A DNA stretch of 64,000 nucleotides from Nannobrachium achirus (Eukaryota > Chordata > Actinopteri > Myctophiformes > Myctophidae). The notes beneath the pieces were generated by a model that saw nothing but the letters and a program-made list of their open reading frames with translations, had not been told where the DNA came from and ran no database searches. Of this stretch, positions 38,095-62,822 are shown in pieces; within the stretch, counting starts at the first letter, position 1; each line of letters starts with the position of its first letter. The DNA lies in contig OY997653.1 of NCBI GenBank assembly GCA_963921795.1, positions 25,645,273 to 25,709,272 on the forward strand. Reading direction: 5' to 3'. The position numbers and the translations under genes are program-made.

Positions 38095-38931
38095 CCTAGG
38101 CTACACACACAGCCTAGGGTATACAGCGATGTACAGATATTTATCAATGCAATGTACAGTTATAGCCTACTGCATGTACACATATAATAATAAAAAACAC
38201 AATTAATTAAATGAATGAAAACACTAAATACATTATGACAACCACATGGTGGCAGAAGTGGCCAATAATAGTGCCAATAACACATGGAAAAACAATAACA
38301 GCTACATGTGTCATTGATTATTACTAGACTGTAAAGTGACTATAGTTGCATACTCTGCATACAGCACTCTCAAGTCAAGTGGTGTGAGAGATTCGTTCTG
38401 CTCATCATGTTTAATCCATAAAACACTTAGTAGGCCTACTATATAAATCAGGCTCATATTAACTCACATGCTGGGGTGTGGGCAATGCATTTTGAATAGC
38501 CTAGATTTTGTATTTTTTTGACAGGGCCTAAATATGAGTTATTGAGACCTTGGGCTCGGCAGACATGTGGGTCCATCAGGTCATGGAACGTTTCTATCTT
38601 TAGATTTGTTTGGCAAATTCAGCCAGATGATGACGTAGCATTCATAGTAGTAGCCTACAGTCGGTCAAATACGTATGTTATTATTGTAATAATCATGGGA
38701 CTATACAGTATAAGCAGATTATTACGTTGATAAAGCAGATGGTCAGGCTATAGGCTACTAAATCTATGATAATAAATTAGTATGCCTGTCTGTTCGTTGA
38801 AGCATCTAAGCTAAAGGCATATCTCTTTTTTGCACATTGTAAACACGCGCATACAGTATGCAGCACATATTAGTGATAATAACTGCCGAGTTACCTCCAA
38901 TGGACCCAGCCACAAAGTCAGCGATATGCAT
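33931..38931 (-). CDS. slc25a47: slc25a47, mitochondrial carrier (six coding exons)
   Basis: Encodes a 303-residue SLC25 carrier of the inner mitochondrial membrane. Coding exons on the minus strand: 38895-38931, 37889-37932, 37723-37794, 36562-36741, 34725-34989, 33931-34244; every intron starts GT and ends AG and the phases join without a shift. Three carrier repeats are seen, with signatures PLDTVK (residues 22-27), SPGDIVK (116-122) and TPMDVIK (220-226), followed by [19 protein letters not shown] and TEGGAVFF. The segment [14 protein letters not shown] and the ending [13 protein letters not shown] match vertebrate SLC25A47 closely; the human protein is about 308 aa. The start is the only ATG giving the family's N-terminus ([10 protein letters not shown]), three residues longer than human. 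In mammals the gene is liver-enriched; uncoupling and NAD+ transport have both been proposed, so the substrate is open. Next to slc25a29 in the same orientation, as a separate gene. Fish have more than one slc25a47 copy; which one this is was not settled. Confidence 0.93.
34353..34500. mobile_element. hAT-type fragment in slc25a47 intron 5
   Basis: Starts CAGTGGTTCTCAAACGTTTT and holds the GACCCCCCATCTCAGAATAT segment shared with copies near 7740 and 26020. Right end not defined. Confidence 0.6.
34725..34989 (-). CDS. slc25a47: slc25a47 coding exon 5
   Basis: 265 bp, residues 112-199 plus one base. Holds the second signature [13 protein letters not shown], then [21 protein letters not shown] and [11 protein letters not shown]. 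Arg172-Asp173 occupies the place called contact point II in carrier models. Acceptor GGCAG|GTATC, donor CCAG|GTGAGC, phase 1. Confidence 0.94.
35121..35277. mobile_element. MITE in slc25a47 intron 4, inverted relative of 31807-31962
   Basis: Shares, in reverse orientation, CTTCATTCAGATGGG, TACACTGGTAAGACTTACCT and AATCTCCTATTGGATTTTG. Carries an extra short segment around 35175-35205. Confidence 0.75.
35575..35735 (-). repeat. tRNA-derived SINE in slc25a47 intron 4
   Basis: Minus strand box A TGGCTTAGCGG (35718-35728) and box B GGTTCGAGTCC (35665-35675) are spaced as in a tRNA; the rest (GGGGAGAGACATGCAG and an AAAGGCC-like end) is SINE body. A similar tail fragment is at about 59145-59235. 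Confidence 0.75.
36562..36741 (-). CDS. slc25a47: slc25a47 coding exon 4
   Basis: 180 bp, residues 52-111, from [12 protein letters not shown] through [13 protein letters not shown] to GLAGGVAQ. Contains the end of repeat 1 and the start of the third transmembrane helix. Acceptor CCACCAG|GTTCC, donor GCTCAG|GTAATC, both phase 0. Confidence 0.92.
37723..37794 (-). CDS. slc25a47: slc25a47 coding exon 3
   Basis: 72 bp, 24 codons, residues 28-51, starting [15 protein letters not shown] and ending AKEG. It is flanked by acceptor GCTCAG|GTC and donor GAAGGG|GTGAGT. The length equals the matching human segment (VRIQT through RER, 24 residues). No long open frame marks it; it was found by searching for the VR-I/L-Q motif behind a splice acceptor. 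Confidence 0.88.
37889..37932 (-). CDS. slc25a47: slc25a47 coding exon 2
   Basis: A 44-bp exon completing Gly13 and running to Lys27, ending in the first carrier signature YPLDTVK. Acceptor ATTAG|GTGCA, donor GTAAAG|GTTGG. Exactly the same length and phases as exon 2 of slc25a29. The next intron is only 94 bp. Confidence 0.9.
38010..38090. repeat. (AC)n microsatellite in slc25a47 intron 1
   Basis: AC and GCAC repeats, followed at 38094-38121 by a small inverted repeat ACCCTAGGCT...AGCCTAGGGT. Confidence 0.95.
38895..38931 (-). CDS. slc25a47: slc25a47 coding exon 1
   Basis: Residues 1-12 ([12 protein letters not shown]) plus the first base of Gly13. The donor reads GGAG|GTAACT, phase 1. The first transmembrane helix begins here. 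Upstream untranslated sequence is not delimited, and no TATA box is evident. Confidence 0.85.
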
Positions 38932-39719
38932 GCTGCTGTCCTTAAAAACCTGCTGGTCACAGTTCTGTGACTCGATTCAGACAGTCCATGATTCCATTCC
39001 GTCATAACCTTGAACCGCTTGCCATGCTGCTTGTTTTCATTGCTAAACCGAAGACACGTGTCACCAGACCTTGTGTTGTCGCTTACAAAACGCTCGACTG
39101 ACTCCGAGTTTAGCCGAAGATAGCCGATGCTGCAACACACGCACGCACGCACACACACACGTGCCAGGCCTATTACATAATAATGTAGACTACATAACAT
39201 ATGCTCATCAAACAATAATGAAGGGTCTGATGTTGTCTGATATTCCTTTCTAACATTCAACTATGTGTATCTCTTTGCTCCACATAATATAGTCTACAGT
39301 AAGGCAAGCTCTAACATGTAGACTACACACTACAGTAGTAGGCTACATTCAAGTTCTTACAGAGTATGTCTACTCTACACCATAGGTATATTGATCTACA
39401 GCACCCCCATGTGGCTCCCTTCAGACTGTGGCCAGTAGGCCACGTGCAACCATAGAGTTGCGTGCAACACTCATTTCTTATAAGTGTATTTGCTTCTAAA
39501 TGTTGCAGCACTTCTCTTCAGAACACTCCTTAATTATTAGCCTATCCATCTTTTTTTTAATTTAATGTATTGACTGTTAGACCTACTTGTACTTGTTTTA
39601 ACTGTTTCGTATATGTTTTCATTGTTTACTTATTCAGATCTGCATACTGTGAATGATTTATGTTTGTAATGTGTGTTGAGCCAAATTTCCCATGGCTGTA
39701 TAATGAAATAACATAATTG

Positions 39720-41203
39720 TCTCCACCAGCCGAAGGCATGGGGGAGAGTATGTTTTCCCCTTCGTCCGTCCGTGCGTCCATCCGTCCGTCCGTCCGTGCG
39801 TGCGTGCGTGCGTCCTCGCAGTTTATGTGCACCAAATCTCAGTCGCCGTTTGCCCGGTCGCTGCCAAAGTGAGCACACACATTCCCTGGATGCCAATCTA
39901 GAACCTCTGCCTTAAATTTTTCAAATAGACCTTTTCTAGCGCCACCTAGTGACCGATGTTCGCAAAACACATTTCTGTGCACTACTCTTACAGATTTTGT
40001 CCAAAAATCCTACAAATCGGTAGGAAGTATCTCGACAGTCATGTGATCGACACGGATCTGTCCAATTTTGCATATTCCATCCTGATTGGCTAAGATTGGC
40101 TTCCAAAATTTGTAGGATTGAGCCGTTTTGAACAAAATGCCTCAAATCCCAAACGCAAAGTGCAATTATCATGAAATTGCGCACACACATTCCCACTAGG
40201 TCGAGGAAGAAATGCCACTTCAAATTTCTGAAATCAGCCTCATGGTGGCGCTATAACAGGCCGATTTGTGGTTTTACCTATAACTCCACCGATCAGTTTC
40301 AAACTTTGTAAGCACACTCCCTAGAGGCTAAAGCCGACATCATAGTCGCCTGGGCGGTGGAAGGCTTTACACCGCGGTGTAGTCTTTTCGAGTCTTTTTG
40401 AGTCATGAAACTACAACGTTACGTCATTCCTCGCGGTGGAGAGCTTTCCACCGCGAGTCCCGACACATCTCTCTGTTTTTACTATCAGACAGACAGGCTC
40501 TACACCCCGTTCACTGATTGGTCGATCTAGACCAGTCAGTCACGGTGTACAGGACTCCACCGTGAGTGACTATGATGTCCTGCACTTATTTTCTGACTTG
40601 AGGTGGACAGCTCTCCACCGGTGGATAGCTCTCCACCGTACACTCTGATACGGGCTTAAGGATAAACCTTTGCCCTGCATTTCTCACATCAGCCTTTTAT
40701 AGCGCCACCTTTGGGCCGACTTATGTAAAACACATTTTTGAATATTACTCCTTGAGATTTTATCCAAAAATCACGCGAATCGGTACACAGTATCTCTATA
40801 GTGATGTTATCAAGTCCGATCCGTCTGATATTTCATATTCCATCCTGATTGGCTAATATTGGCTTCCAAAGTTTGCAGGATTGCTCCGTTTTTGAACAAA
40901 ATGCCTCAAATCATCAACGCAGCTTGCGATTACCGTGACATTTGCCACACATATTCCCACTAGGTCAAGGAACAAATGCTACCTTTTTCACATTAGCCTG
41001 TTATAGCGCCACCAGCAGGTAGACTTTAGCAAAACACTTTTTTGGAACACAATGCTTCAAATCATGCATGCAGCGTCCGATTGCCATGAAAGATCTAAGG
41101 TGAAGAACATATGCCACCTTTTTTACATTGGCCTATTATACAGTAGCACCACCAGGATGCACGGCCTGGTGGAGACCTGTGCTCGGAAGAGCACTGCTTC
41201 TAG
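39720..41203 (+). mobile_element. Helitron-like (Helentron-type) non-autonomous element, 1.5 kb
   Basis: The 5' end TCTCCACCAGCC has an inverted partner near the 3' end (41164-41175, 11 of 12). That is followed by hairpin GTGCTC-GGAA-GAGCAC (41179-41194) and the end CTAG at 41200-41203, then T. The body has repeated TAGCGCCACC and CCATCCTGATTGGCTAA blocks and (CCGT)n near 39765. No Rep/helicase frame. Confidence 0.75.
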
Positions 41204-41782
41204 TTATTGCCTGTTTTTGGGGTCTTGATTCACCACAGCAATGCAATACAATACAATACAATTCAGCACTTCACTAATATTGGGCCTGAAAAAAGAAGAC
41301 AACCAACCACTATAATCTAAAGTCAGTCATGTTTTATTTACCATTTGTACATATTATGATGAATAAATCCAGACAAACAGGTTAACCTTTTCAGCCTTTG
41401 AGGTATGTTACAAAAATATCAGTTAGTCTCAGTATTTGCATTCTAACCTCAGTTGTGTAACCGCTAACTGCAATGGGAGACTTTTAAAACCGCTTAAACG
41501 TAGACATTCAGGTGACCACACTGCTAACGTAGACCGAAAAATATTTTATATTATAAATATATGTACATTTCCCAACACTTTAAAACAATCTAGCGCATAT
41601 CTTTTAATTACAATTCTGTACATATTGCATCTTCTCCTGTATAATTGCAAAAATGCCAATCACCAATCAAATATTACCTCTGTGAGATAGATACACTCGA
41701 ATCTAAACATCCATAGGTTAAATCCAGTGATGGAACAATGACCTCATGTGGAACAGTCCCAGTTAAAGAGGTGGAATGCCAG

Positions 41783-42199
41783 GTAAAGGAGAATTCCGAA
41801 CTACCAGTTTTCTTACCTTAATATGATGTTATAATATCCCAGAACGAGTGGTACAATTATTTTCTTCTTTAACAGGTTAAAGGTAAATCGCATATTTTTA
41901 TCGCTTGTAGATATGCGTTGTTCATAATGACTAGATACTCTCCACAGTGTTTCAAAGGGGATTTTGCATGAAATCACAGGTGAAATCTCGTTTTGAAATA
42001 CTTCGGCAAGTGCGGGAAAAAAATCGACTGACAGAAATAAGCGATTTACCGTTAAACCTCACCACTCACTCTCTGAGCTGTGGTGGACTCAGGATAAGGT
42101 GAAAAAAAAAGAAAACTGTACCACTCATTCTGGGATATTATAACACCAGATTAAGATACAAAAACGGGTAGTCCGGATGACTCCGGAATTCTCCTTTAA
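41783..42199. mobile_element. MITE with TTAA-type ends
   Basis: Left TAAAGGAGAATTCCG and right CGGAATTCTCCTTTAA, with a further inverted match through GTTATAATATCCCAGAA. The ends suggest a TTAA target, with the left TTAA changed to GTAA. Confidence 0.75.
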
Positions 42200-44596
42200 T
42201 GTAACAGATAATACAGTATCACAACATCCATGTACAGTAGTTTATTCTTTCATTTTGTCATCAGCACCGCCACCCTCTTGCTGCTATAACAAGACAACTG
42301 CATTTACCTGTTGTCCCAGGTCGTACATTACTTGTCCCTGATTGGACAACTAGAAAGACAAGGACACCAGGTGAAATGTCAGTCATTACAATTGAGCAAG
42401 CTACTACTAGCATTGTGTTAATTTTAACCACTTAAACCTATATCATTTGTTGTAGGTCAAGAAGCTAACAATATGTCGCAACAGGATGCGTTGTGAGCTT
42501 ATAGATGTGCTATTCTTTTTGCCAAATTTTCACCTATTGTGACATTACAGATGTTTTATAGCTGTTCTTTGTATTTTACTGTCCTCTATGTTTTGCAAAG
42601 TTGTGTAATATTCTCTGCCTTTTGGTCAGCTCACATTTGTTAAAGAGACCTTTGTCTCAATGTGATTCTTACTGGTTAAATAAAGGTTAAACATATGCCC
42701 AGAATAGGGACACTAGGGTTCAAGTGGTTAAGCATCAATGATTCTTCCAAACAAGTCAAGAGGCTGCAATCAACGAAGGTTTCCTGGAAGTGCTTGTGGT
42801 TCTCAGAGCTACAGAGTACAGCGGCGTTACATTCAACATGCTGCAGTATTTAGTGCATCTGGGACATCTGTCTTTTCCCCTCAGACATTTAGTCTTTGAA
42901 CACATTGATGAGAACAAGTGGTCACTAGATCCTCAAAACTAGCTGCTTCACCACTTTGGACTCTTATTTAGTTACAAACCATTCCCATCTTCCTATTTAG
43001 GCAGATTGTACACAATCTCATTCACACTCTTTGAGACATACATACTGTATATACATGCATACATATACTGTATGTCACTGTGCAAAAAGGTTGCCACTTA
43101 CAGCTGCTTGCAAAATCAGATCAAATGATTTCTCTGCTTTCATCCACACAAAATGGAGAGCAGAGTATCAAGTTTACTGGTGGGATTGAATTGCGAGGGT
43201 TGATTTCTTTTGAGGTGAGACTAGATTGCTTTGCAGGAGAAAAACATTTACATTCAGGCGAAAAAAAGACAGAAAACAGATACATATCTGATATTGACCT
43301 CACACACATGCACAGGGCACACAACCCCCACACTGACACACTCTAGCAATTAGGAACATTTAAATATGTTTAGATGATAACAAAAAACTTAAAATAAATA
43401 AATATCACATTAAAGCCCCAATGCAGATTTTTTTTTTGTATAAGTTAAAGGTTATGAATATTGTACATAAACATATTTCAAGTTTAGAACACACTGGCGC
43501 AAAAGTCCTGTCACAATAAGTCAAAACACAAATCATTTTTGTTCATAAGTCATAACCATTAGCAAAACAATATTAATGTCTAACTGATATTCTTTCGCAT
43601 ATAAATTCAGTCCAATCAAGACAGTGAAGATACTTTCCATTCCAATGAATGTAACATAATTCTAGACTAGGTATTTAACCACTTAAGACCCAGGGGTCTG
43701 TACTTGGTCCCATACACCAAATCTCTTGGCTGAAAATAGCCGATCTACAAGCTCACAAGTTATGATACATTGTTAGTGTGTCCCAGAATGTCTGCATGTA
43801 CAGTAGTCCCACTCCCAAGTTTTCAAAAGGTGGCATATTATTTTCCTGTTCTGGTTCAGTTTGTCACAGCTTCTATAATTGGTTTGGCAGCAGAATTAGA
43901 ACTGGAAGCAGATGTTTCCGGTTAAAATCTGCCAAGCCGATCAGAGGAGATTGGGAAACTGAACAGGAACAGTTAACGGGTACGCCACCATTTGGAAATA
44001 CGGGACTAGTCATACAGGCATAGAAGCCTAAAGGCGAACATGGGAAGACAGCTGATTTTCACACCGACGATGCATAACTCGTGAGCTTGTAGATCGGCTA
44101 GGGACGCTAGGGTTCATGTGGTTCATATCCAGCTAAGGCCAGAATCACCCAACTTCAGTTAGTTATCAGTTATAGTAAAACAGGACACAGTTACACTTCT
44201 AACTACAAGCATCTCAAACATCCAGTACTAAAATAACCTTTGGTTCTCTCTGGTACACTAAGGTTGACTTGAAGATGTTATGTGCAATGTGAACTACTAA
44301 GTGCTGTAGTATGTGCTAATCATCAAATAATCCAGTGTGTGGTTTTAATGGTAAAGGGCTTTTCAAATGGGAAGAGACACAATGCCTGCATACTTTTATG
44401 GCTCTGCAGGGTCGCACGGCGCTCCTCATGTGAATAGACGATTTCTACGCGTCACATTATAGAAAAAGGTTAAACACAATTGAAGTCTGGCAGCGTGCTG
44501 GTGTGTGCATAAGACGCGCAGGAACTTGTCAGTTTCACAGGATTGAGCCCACTTGCCACTACACCTGTCGGATTGCCCCTGCCTCCTTACTGGCCC

Positions 44597-45181
44597 CAGG
44601 GACATGCTGGGCCCCTGATTCAGCCCGGGAAAAAGAGTTGTAGAGGTCCTCATTGCACGCTATTGAGAGAGAGAGATCTCGCTAACAGCGCTGCTGCTAC
44701 TCAAAGATTTGCCGTTTCAGATCATTACAAGTGACAAGCCAGTGGGCCAATTACATGAGTTATATTTCGTCGTTGTCGAGTGGAAACCTTGTATGACCAA
44801 AACCGTTTGTTTTGTATTTATCATTTTACAAATGATTTAAACTAGTGAAAACAGCAGATCTACAAGAACAGAACGCCTCGCGGTGCGAGGCGTTGTGTGC
44901 TTGTAGATCTGCTGTTTTCACTACTTTTGTGCAACGGCCTTGTATGATGAAGCAGGGCTTTGCTTTGCGAAAAAAAATGTATAGGCCTACATTTGAAACT
45001 TGGAGATACCAGGTTTCTGCCTGACAGTGACGATTTACTTTGTTGGCCGCCCAGCCCCCAAAATGGAACAAAGGCCGACATTTTATTTGTATTTCTTTCC
45101 TAATGGCCGGCCTGGACCGGCCGGGAATGAACCGGCCGTTCGGGAGTTGTCCCGCTTTTCCCAGTGGCCAGCACGTCCCTG
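44597..45181. mobile_element. hAT-like element with embedded palindrome
   Basis: Ends CAGGGACATGCTGGGCC and GGCCAGCACGTCCCTG are imperfect inverted repeats. The flanks share an 18-base direct repeat with one mismatch (44579-44596, 45182-45199), longer than a normal hAT duplication. The palindrome at 44850-44926 has an extra GC-rich stem. Confidence 0.65.
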
Positions 45182-45810
45182 CTGCCTCCTTACAGGCCCC
45201 CTTGCCTTTCATTTTAAAACCAATTACTAGATGCGTAAGTCGCTCGCTTCCCTTGTGAAAAGGCCTTTATGGAGCGGAAATGTTTCTCACATATTCCTTG
45301 TTACTTGCTACATCCAACTTTTCTCTCTTGCTTTGCTTTTCCGAAAATACAGTAAAGTGTTAATGCTTCAACTTCTCATATAGAACACATAATTAATATA
45401 AGGCAGGGATAAAATGGTTCTTTCAAGATATAAAATAAAACAATATACAGTATACTGTATATGTATATACAGACAAAGTTAAAGATACACATGAGATAGA
45501 CAGATCAACTTTCAGTTTCTACACTGGCTCAGTAACAAATCTTGAACAATGGCTCCCAAATCCATTAGAGACAAGATACAAGATTGTGTATGGTACTTCT
45601 AGGGTTTCTCTACCTTGAATCACTGTGACCATAACAGTAACCTTTAAAACTGCAGAACTGCCTTTACAGTTCAAATTAACCCTTCACTGGTCTGAAAATC
45701 AGTCTGCTTGAGTATTAGCCTACAATTTCGGAACGACTGGTCTTGTATGTAAACTGAGCCAGACTGCATTAACCATTTAAGCCCTATATACTTCCATAGT
45801 ACAACAAATC

Positions 45811-46404
45811 AGGACTGGGCAGTGGGCATTGGGCAACATATCGATATTGTGATTTTGGATATCATACTTTAATAGCAGTAAATCACTTATTTTATACTTA
45901 AAGAAATTCTGATATTTCTGAAGATTAAAAACTCATTGACTGCCAAAACCTGAGATTCCCGAGGTATTCTCGATGTTCCAGGACACCACACCCGAGATTC
46001 CAGAGATATTTATTTTATTTCATTTAATTAAAAATAATCCAAAATCGGTCGCCGATCCGAGGTGCCTAAGTGCCCAAAACGTACTGCTTCTAGTCTGGAC
46101 AGGAAACGGAAACCGATTCTCCATTATTTTGCAGGAAAAGTCAATTTCTCTGTTTCCTTTTCCTCCCTGCCGTTTCCTTCCATTGTAAACACTGCTAGCT
46201 ACAGTGCTGCTAGCTCTGGAACAGTACGATGGATTCAAAATAGCGTGGCAGGGAACCCTCAAAGTCGTTTTTTTATGGTGGCAGTAAATGAGTAAGAAAA
46301 GAGATATCATCACCATATATTATCGTCACAATATTGATATCAAGGGACAGTATTTGGTCAAAAAATATTGTGATATTAGATTTTGTCCATATCACCCAGC
46401 CCTA
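45811..46404. mobile_element. MITE with AGGGCTGGGC-type ends
   Basis: Left AGGACTGGGCAGT...ATATCGATATTGTG; right GATATTAGATTTTGTCC then ATATCACCCAGCCCTA. A right-end relative is at about 58465-58559. Common in fish; no coding capacity. Confidence 0.65.
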
Positions 46405-46785
46405 CTATGATAGCCGATCTACAAGTTCACAATGCATCGTAGCGGTGTGAGTTGTAGACAAGCCATTTTTGTTATTTTTGAAAAATTATAATTTAGAAAT
46501 GTTCGCCTGTACAGTAATGACATTCCCCAAAAAAGGGACGCCAGGTTGAAAGTGGTTAACAGGCTTGTGTGTTTCTGTCTTTCTGTTCTGTGATAAAGTG
46601 CCTCAGTTGAAGTAGACCAACTCCGTAACCTCCATTATGCCTGATTTGTACTTGGTCGCACACTGTGTCGCGCACCAGAAATACTGTAGCCGATCTACAA
46701 GCTTTGTAGCTAGGCTCTGCATACTTTTAGATCTGCTATTTGTGGTGTGCGACACCGACGCGCTGCTAAACACGAATCAGCTGGT

Positions 46786-59775
<12,990 letters not shown>

Positions 59776-60409
59776 CACCCCTCTTCAACCAACCAGCAAG
59801 CAAGCAGCGACTAATCAACTCAACTTACACTTTATGAATGGATGCTATGTATTTACACAGGCGTAACGTTATTATTACCCTTAGCTAATAGCTTGCTAGC
59901 AAGCTGAACCAAAACCGTTATAAGCGGCGTTTGACGGGCCCGCCTCGTGCTACACCCGGCGACTAATATGTGACAGATAATAAAAAGGTAAATTAGTGTG
60001 TTCTGCAATGAGTTAGGTGTGTGTTGTTGTGTCTGCAGCAGTGAGTGGGACAGAGCGCCTCCTCGACCTCCATGAACTGTAATGAATGACACTACTGTCA
60101 ACGTGCAACTAACCTCACTTCACCAGGCTTTCCGCAGCACCCGTGGGATGCCATGGTCTCTATTGCGAATCAACCAGTGTGATCCGGTCTAAAGCCCGCC
60201 TACTGTATCCGGTTATTTGCACGCACACATACATCCAAAAAAACGTTTCCCTATCCGGTATAGACTCAGACCGGATCAGCAACTTGCAAAGCAACTTGAT
60301 CCCAGTCTAACGTGCAGTTAAAGCCTAACGTTGTTGTCAGTCTGTCTCCACCAGGGGGGGCTGGCGATGCCTGCATCCTATGGTCCAATCAGGTTTGGAA
60401 AAAAGTAAT

Positions 60410-60832
60410 TCTCCGTTACAAGTAAAAGTCAGGAATACTAAATTTACTTGAGCAAAAGTACAAAAGTATTGTGTATCAAAATGTACTTAAAGTACCAAAA
60501 GTATAAAGTATTCTTATGCAGAATGGCCCATTTCAAGTTTTCAAATGTGTCACATTGCGATGCTTTAAGAGCTTGTAGATCTGCTATTTTCAAATGGCCA
60601 AAATGGGGCTTAAGTAATGTATATAAGTAGGCCTAGTATATTTTGTGATAATGATCCAAATCTATAAAGTAACAAGCAACTAAAATGTAGTCGAGTACAA
60701 GTACAATATTCGCCTCTGAGATGTAGTGGAGTAGAAGTAAAAGTAGCCTACTGAATACTCAAGTAAAGTACAAATACCTCAAAATTTTACCTAAGTACAG
60801 TACTTAAGTAAATGTACTTAGTTACTTTCACC
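60410..60832. mobile_element. MITE with TACTTTTACT-type ends
   Basis: Begins TTACAAGTAAAAGTCAGGAA and ends AAATGTACTTAGTTACTTTC. A half palindrome (GAGCTTGTAGATCTGCTATT) lies inside at 60569. Boundaries approximate. Confidence 0.6.
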
Positions 60833-60844
60833 GGCTGGCACTGC

Positions 60845-60985
60845 GTCCAATCACATCACGGAATCCCCACCGACACCCCCGCTTGATGAACCCTCCCCCG
60901 CCCTTCCATTGGCTGCAACTAGAACAACCCAACGAAACGCCCCGCCCACTTAGGTTCTGGAGGGATGGTCTGTGATTGGTTGTCA
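60845..60985. promoter_or_regulatory. GC-box and CCAAT-box cluster, possible promoter
   Basis: Within 140 bp there are CCAAT boxes on both strands (CCAATCAC near 60848, CATTGGCTG near 60908, and GATTGG near 60976) and GC boxes (CCCCGCCC twice), unlike the AT-rich surroundings. It lies about 1.1 kb upstream of the slc25a29 ATG, so it could drive a noncoding first exon of that gene, or a gene to the right. No TATA box or exon was identified. Confidence 0.35.
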
Positions 60986-61607
60986 GAGTAATAATAAACA
61001 ACGGAAAATATGCCAGAAGTTACAGTCAGGCAGAACCAGAACTGATGAGATGAAGATTGAAGTTAACCATTGCATTTTTGACAATGTTTAAAAAAATTAA
61101 TAAATGTACCATATTCCAGATTGTGTCTATTTTACCCATGCACTTGATTGTGATCTTGATCTTTGGTCAACATTTTATCATCTCTAGACTGAGTCTGTCT
61201 GGCACATCCAATTGTCATTTTATTTGGTATTAACAAAAAGTTAATGAGATGAATCAGAAAATGTATATTGTAAAGAAAGAAAAAAAGAAAGAAAGAATGA
61301 ATGGTTACCTTAATATAATTAGAACATGATGAATTGACTTCAAAGTGGATAATTTTAAATCCTTCTTTTCCTAGTCTAGTCTACTTTTGCTTGTTGTAGG
61401 CTTCTGTGCGTGAGACATGCATGTTACATTCTGTGATGATCATGATTTCACATTGTTAGACTCAAGAGCCTTGATGTAAAATAATTGAGATATTAGATGT
61501 GAGTGCATGGGGATATTGTGACCCCTTGTGGTGAATATGGAAAATGCGTTGGTCAGTCGTTTGAGTCGTTATTACAGGCCTAATTTCTCTTAGCCTGAGA
61601 TTAGAGC

Positions 61608-62020
61608 CGCTTGTACCCGAGACCTTATACTTTCGGTCATGACTCACACTGGCTGGTATCTCCCTTAGAGATAGGGTGAGAAGTTCAATCACCCGAGAGA
61701 GACTTGGAGTAGAACCGCTGCTCCTTCACTTGGAAAGGAGTCAGCTTAGGTGGTTCGGGCATCTAGTACGGATGCCCCCCGAGCGCCTTCCTAGGAAGGT
61801 CCTCGATGCACGTCCCACTGGGAGGAGACCCCGTGGCAGACCTAAGACCAGATGGAAGGATTATATATCCAAACTGGCCTGGGAACGCCTCGGTATAGGC
61901 CTACTCCCAGAGGGAGTGGAGGAAGTTGCTCAGGATAAGGAAATCTGGAAGTCTCAGTTGGAACTGTTACCCCGCAACCCGATTCCGGATAGGCGGTTGA
62001 AGATGGATGGATGGATGGAT
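61608..62020 (+). mobile_element. RTE-like (Rex3-type) LINE 3' fragment with 11-bp target duplication
   Basis: Flanked by GAGATTAGAGC on both sides (61597-61607 and 62021-62031), with a (GATG)n tail as described for Rex3. The frame at 61676-62000 encodes the typical C-terminus: LRWFGHLVRMPPERLPRKVL, then GRRPRGRPKTRWKDY and LAWERLGI. 5'-truncated, so not mobile alone. The duplication marks a clean target-primed insertion. Confidence 0.9.
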
Positions 62021-62762
62021 GAGATTAGAGCTTCATGCATGTGCTTTTTGTAATTAGATTATTTTTAAACTATATATATTTGTATCGAGAGGCCTTACGT
62101 GGGACATACAATACCATTGTTTAAAGTTTTCATAACTTGATAAAAAAATGTAAACCCTCTTTCCTTGTGACAATACTTCTCATCTACCGACAGTGGCCAC
62201 CAAGGAGTAGGCCTACATCATATTGTAATACCTCCTTGGTGATCAGAATATCTATTTTACTCTACCTGCCAACTTGCATCTGATTTTTTCTAAAAATGGA
62301 GAATGCATCGTCCATAAGGGTCGATTCATACTCCACTTTTAGAGCAGAATTTATTGCGGCTTGGCTCTATCTAAACTACTATGACGTCATTCAGAGGTTC
62401 AGGGAGGCGGCTACCGTCATTAATTTGGCTGTTCGGTGCCACCGAGATTTTGTTACTCCCCGAACCAAACCGAAATAAATTCGGCTGTAAAAGTGGTGTA
62501 TGCATCGGCCCTACTCCATCTCAAGGTTCTCCACTTCTCCACTCTTCCCTCGACAGACACAGAGAAACATTTAAGAGTGGATACAAGTGTCCACTGCCTG
62601 TCAGATGGTTTGACCATGCTGCTCCGCATGTCTACAATGGAACAAAGTGGTGTAGATGAATCCTACACCACCTCAGAACTTTACGTGAGATCTGATCCTA
62701 CCGTTCTGCAAGTCACGATGCAATGATAAATGCCGACAATTGCGGCGTACGCCAAAAATTTG

Positions 62763-62822
62763 TAGCCTAGTAAACTGGACTCCTCCTGTCAGAAGGCAGG
62801 AGGAGCCTGGTTTACGAGGCTA
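62763..62822. repeat. Imperfect hairpin, 26-bp arms
   Basis: TAGCCTAGTAAACTGG...CTCCTCCTG pairs with CAGGAGGAG...TTTACGAGGCTA with about four mismatches and an 8-nt loop. Confidence 0.8.

Larger units (their letters stand above)
38932..46785. other. Interval between slc25a47 start and slc25a29 stop
   Basis: No further gene seen. It must hold the slc25a47 promoter side and the slc25a29 3' UTR. A minus-strand AATAAA lies at 41333-41338. A LINE-tail relic (GGTTAAATAAAGG) is at about 42600-42690. Stretches 42700-43730 and 45200-45800 show nothing assignable. Confidence 0.5.

Noticed and set aside
59853..60101. Minus-strand 82-codon frame upstream of slc25a29
   Set aside because: No recognisable domain; could be 5' UTR sequence, but nothing supports translation.
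60343..60370. TCTCCACCAGGG as another Helitron 5' end
   Set aside because: Only the first ten or so bases match 39720; no body or 3' end follows.
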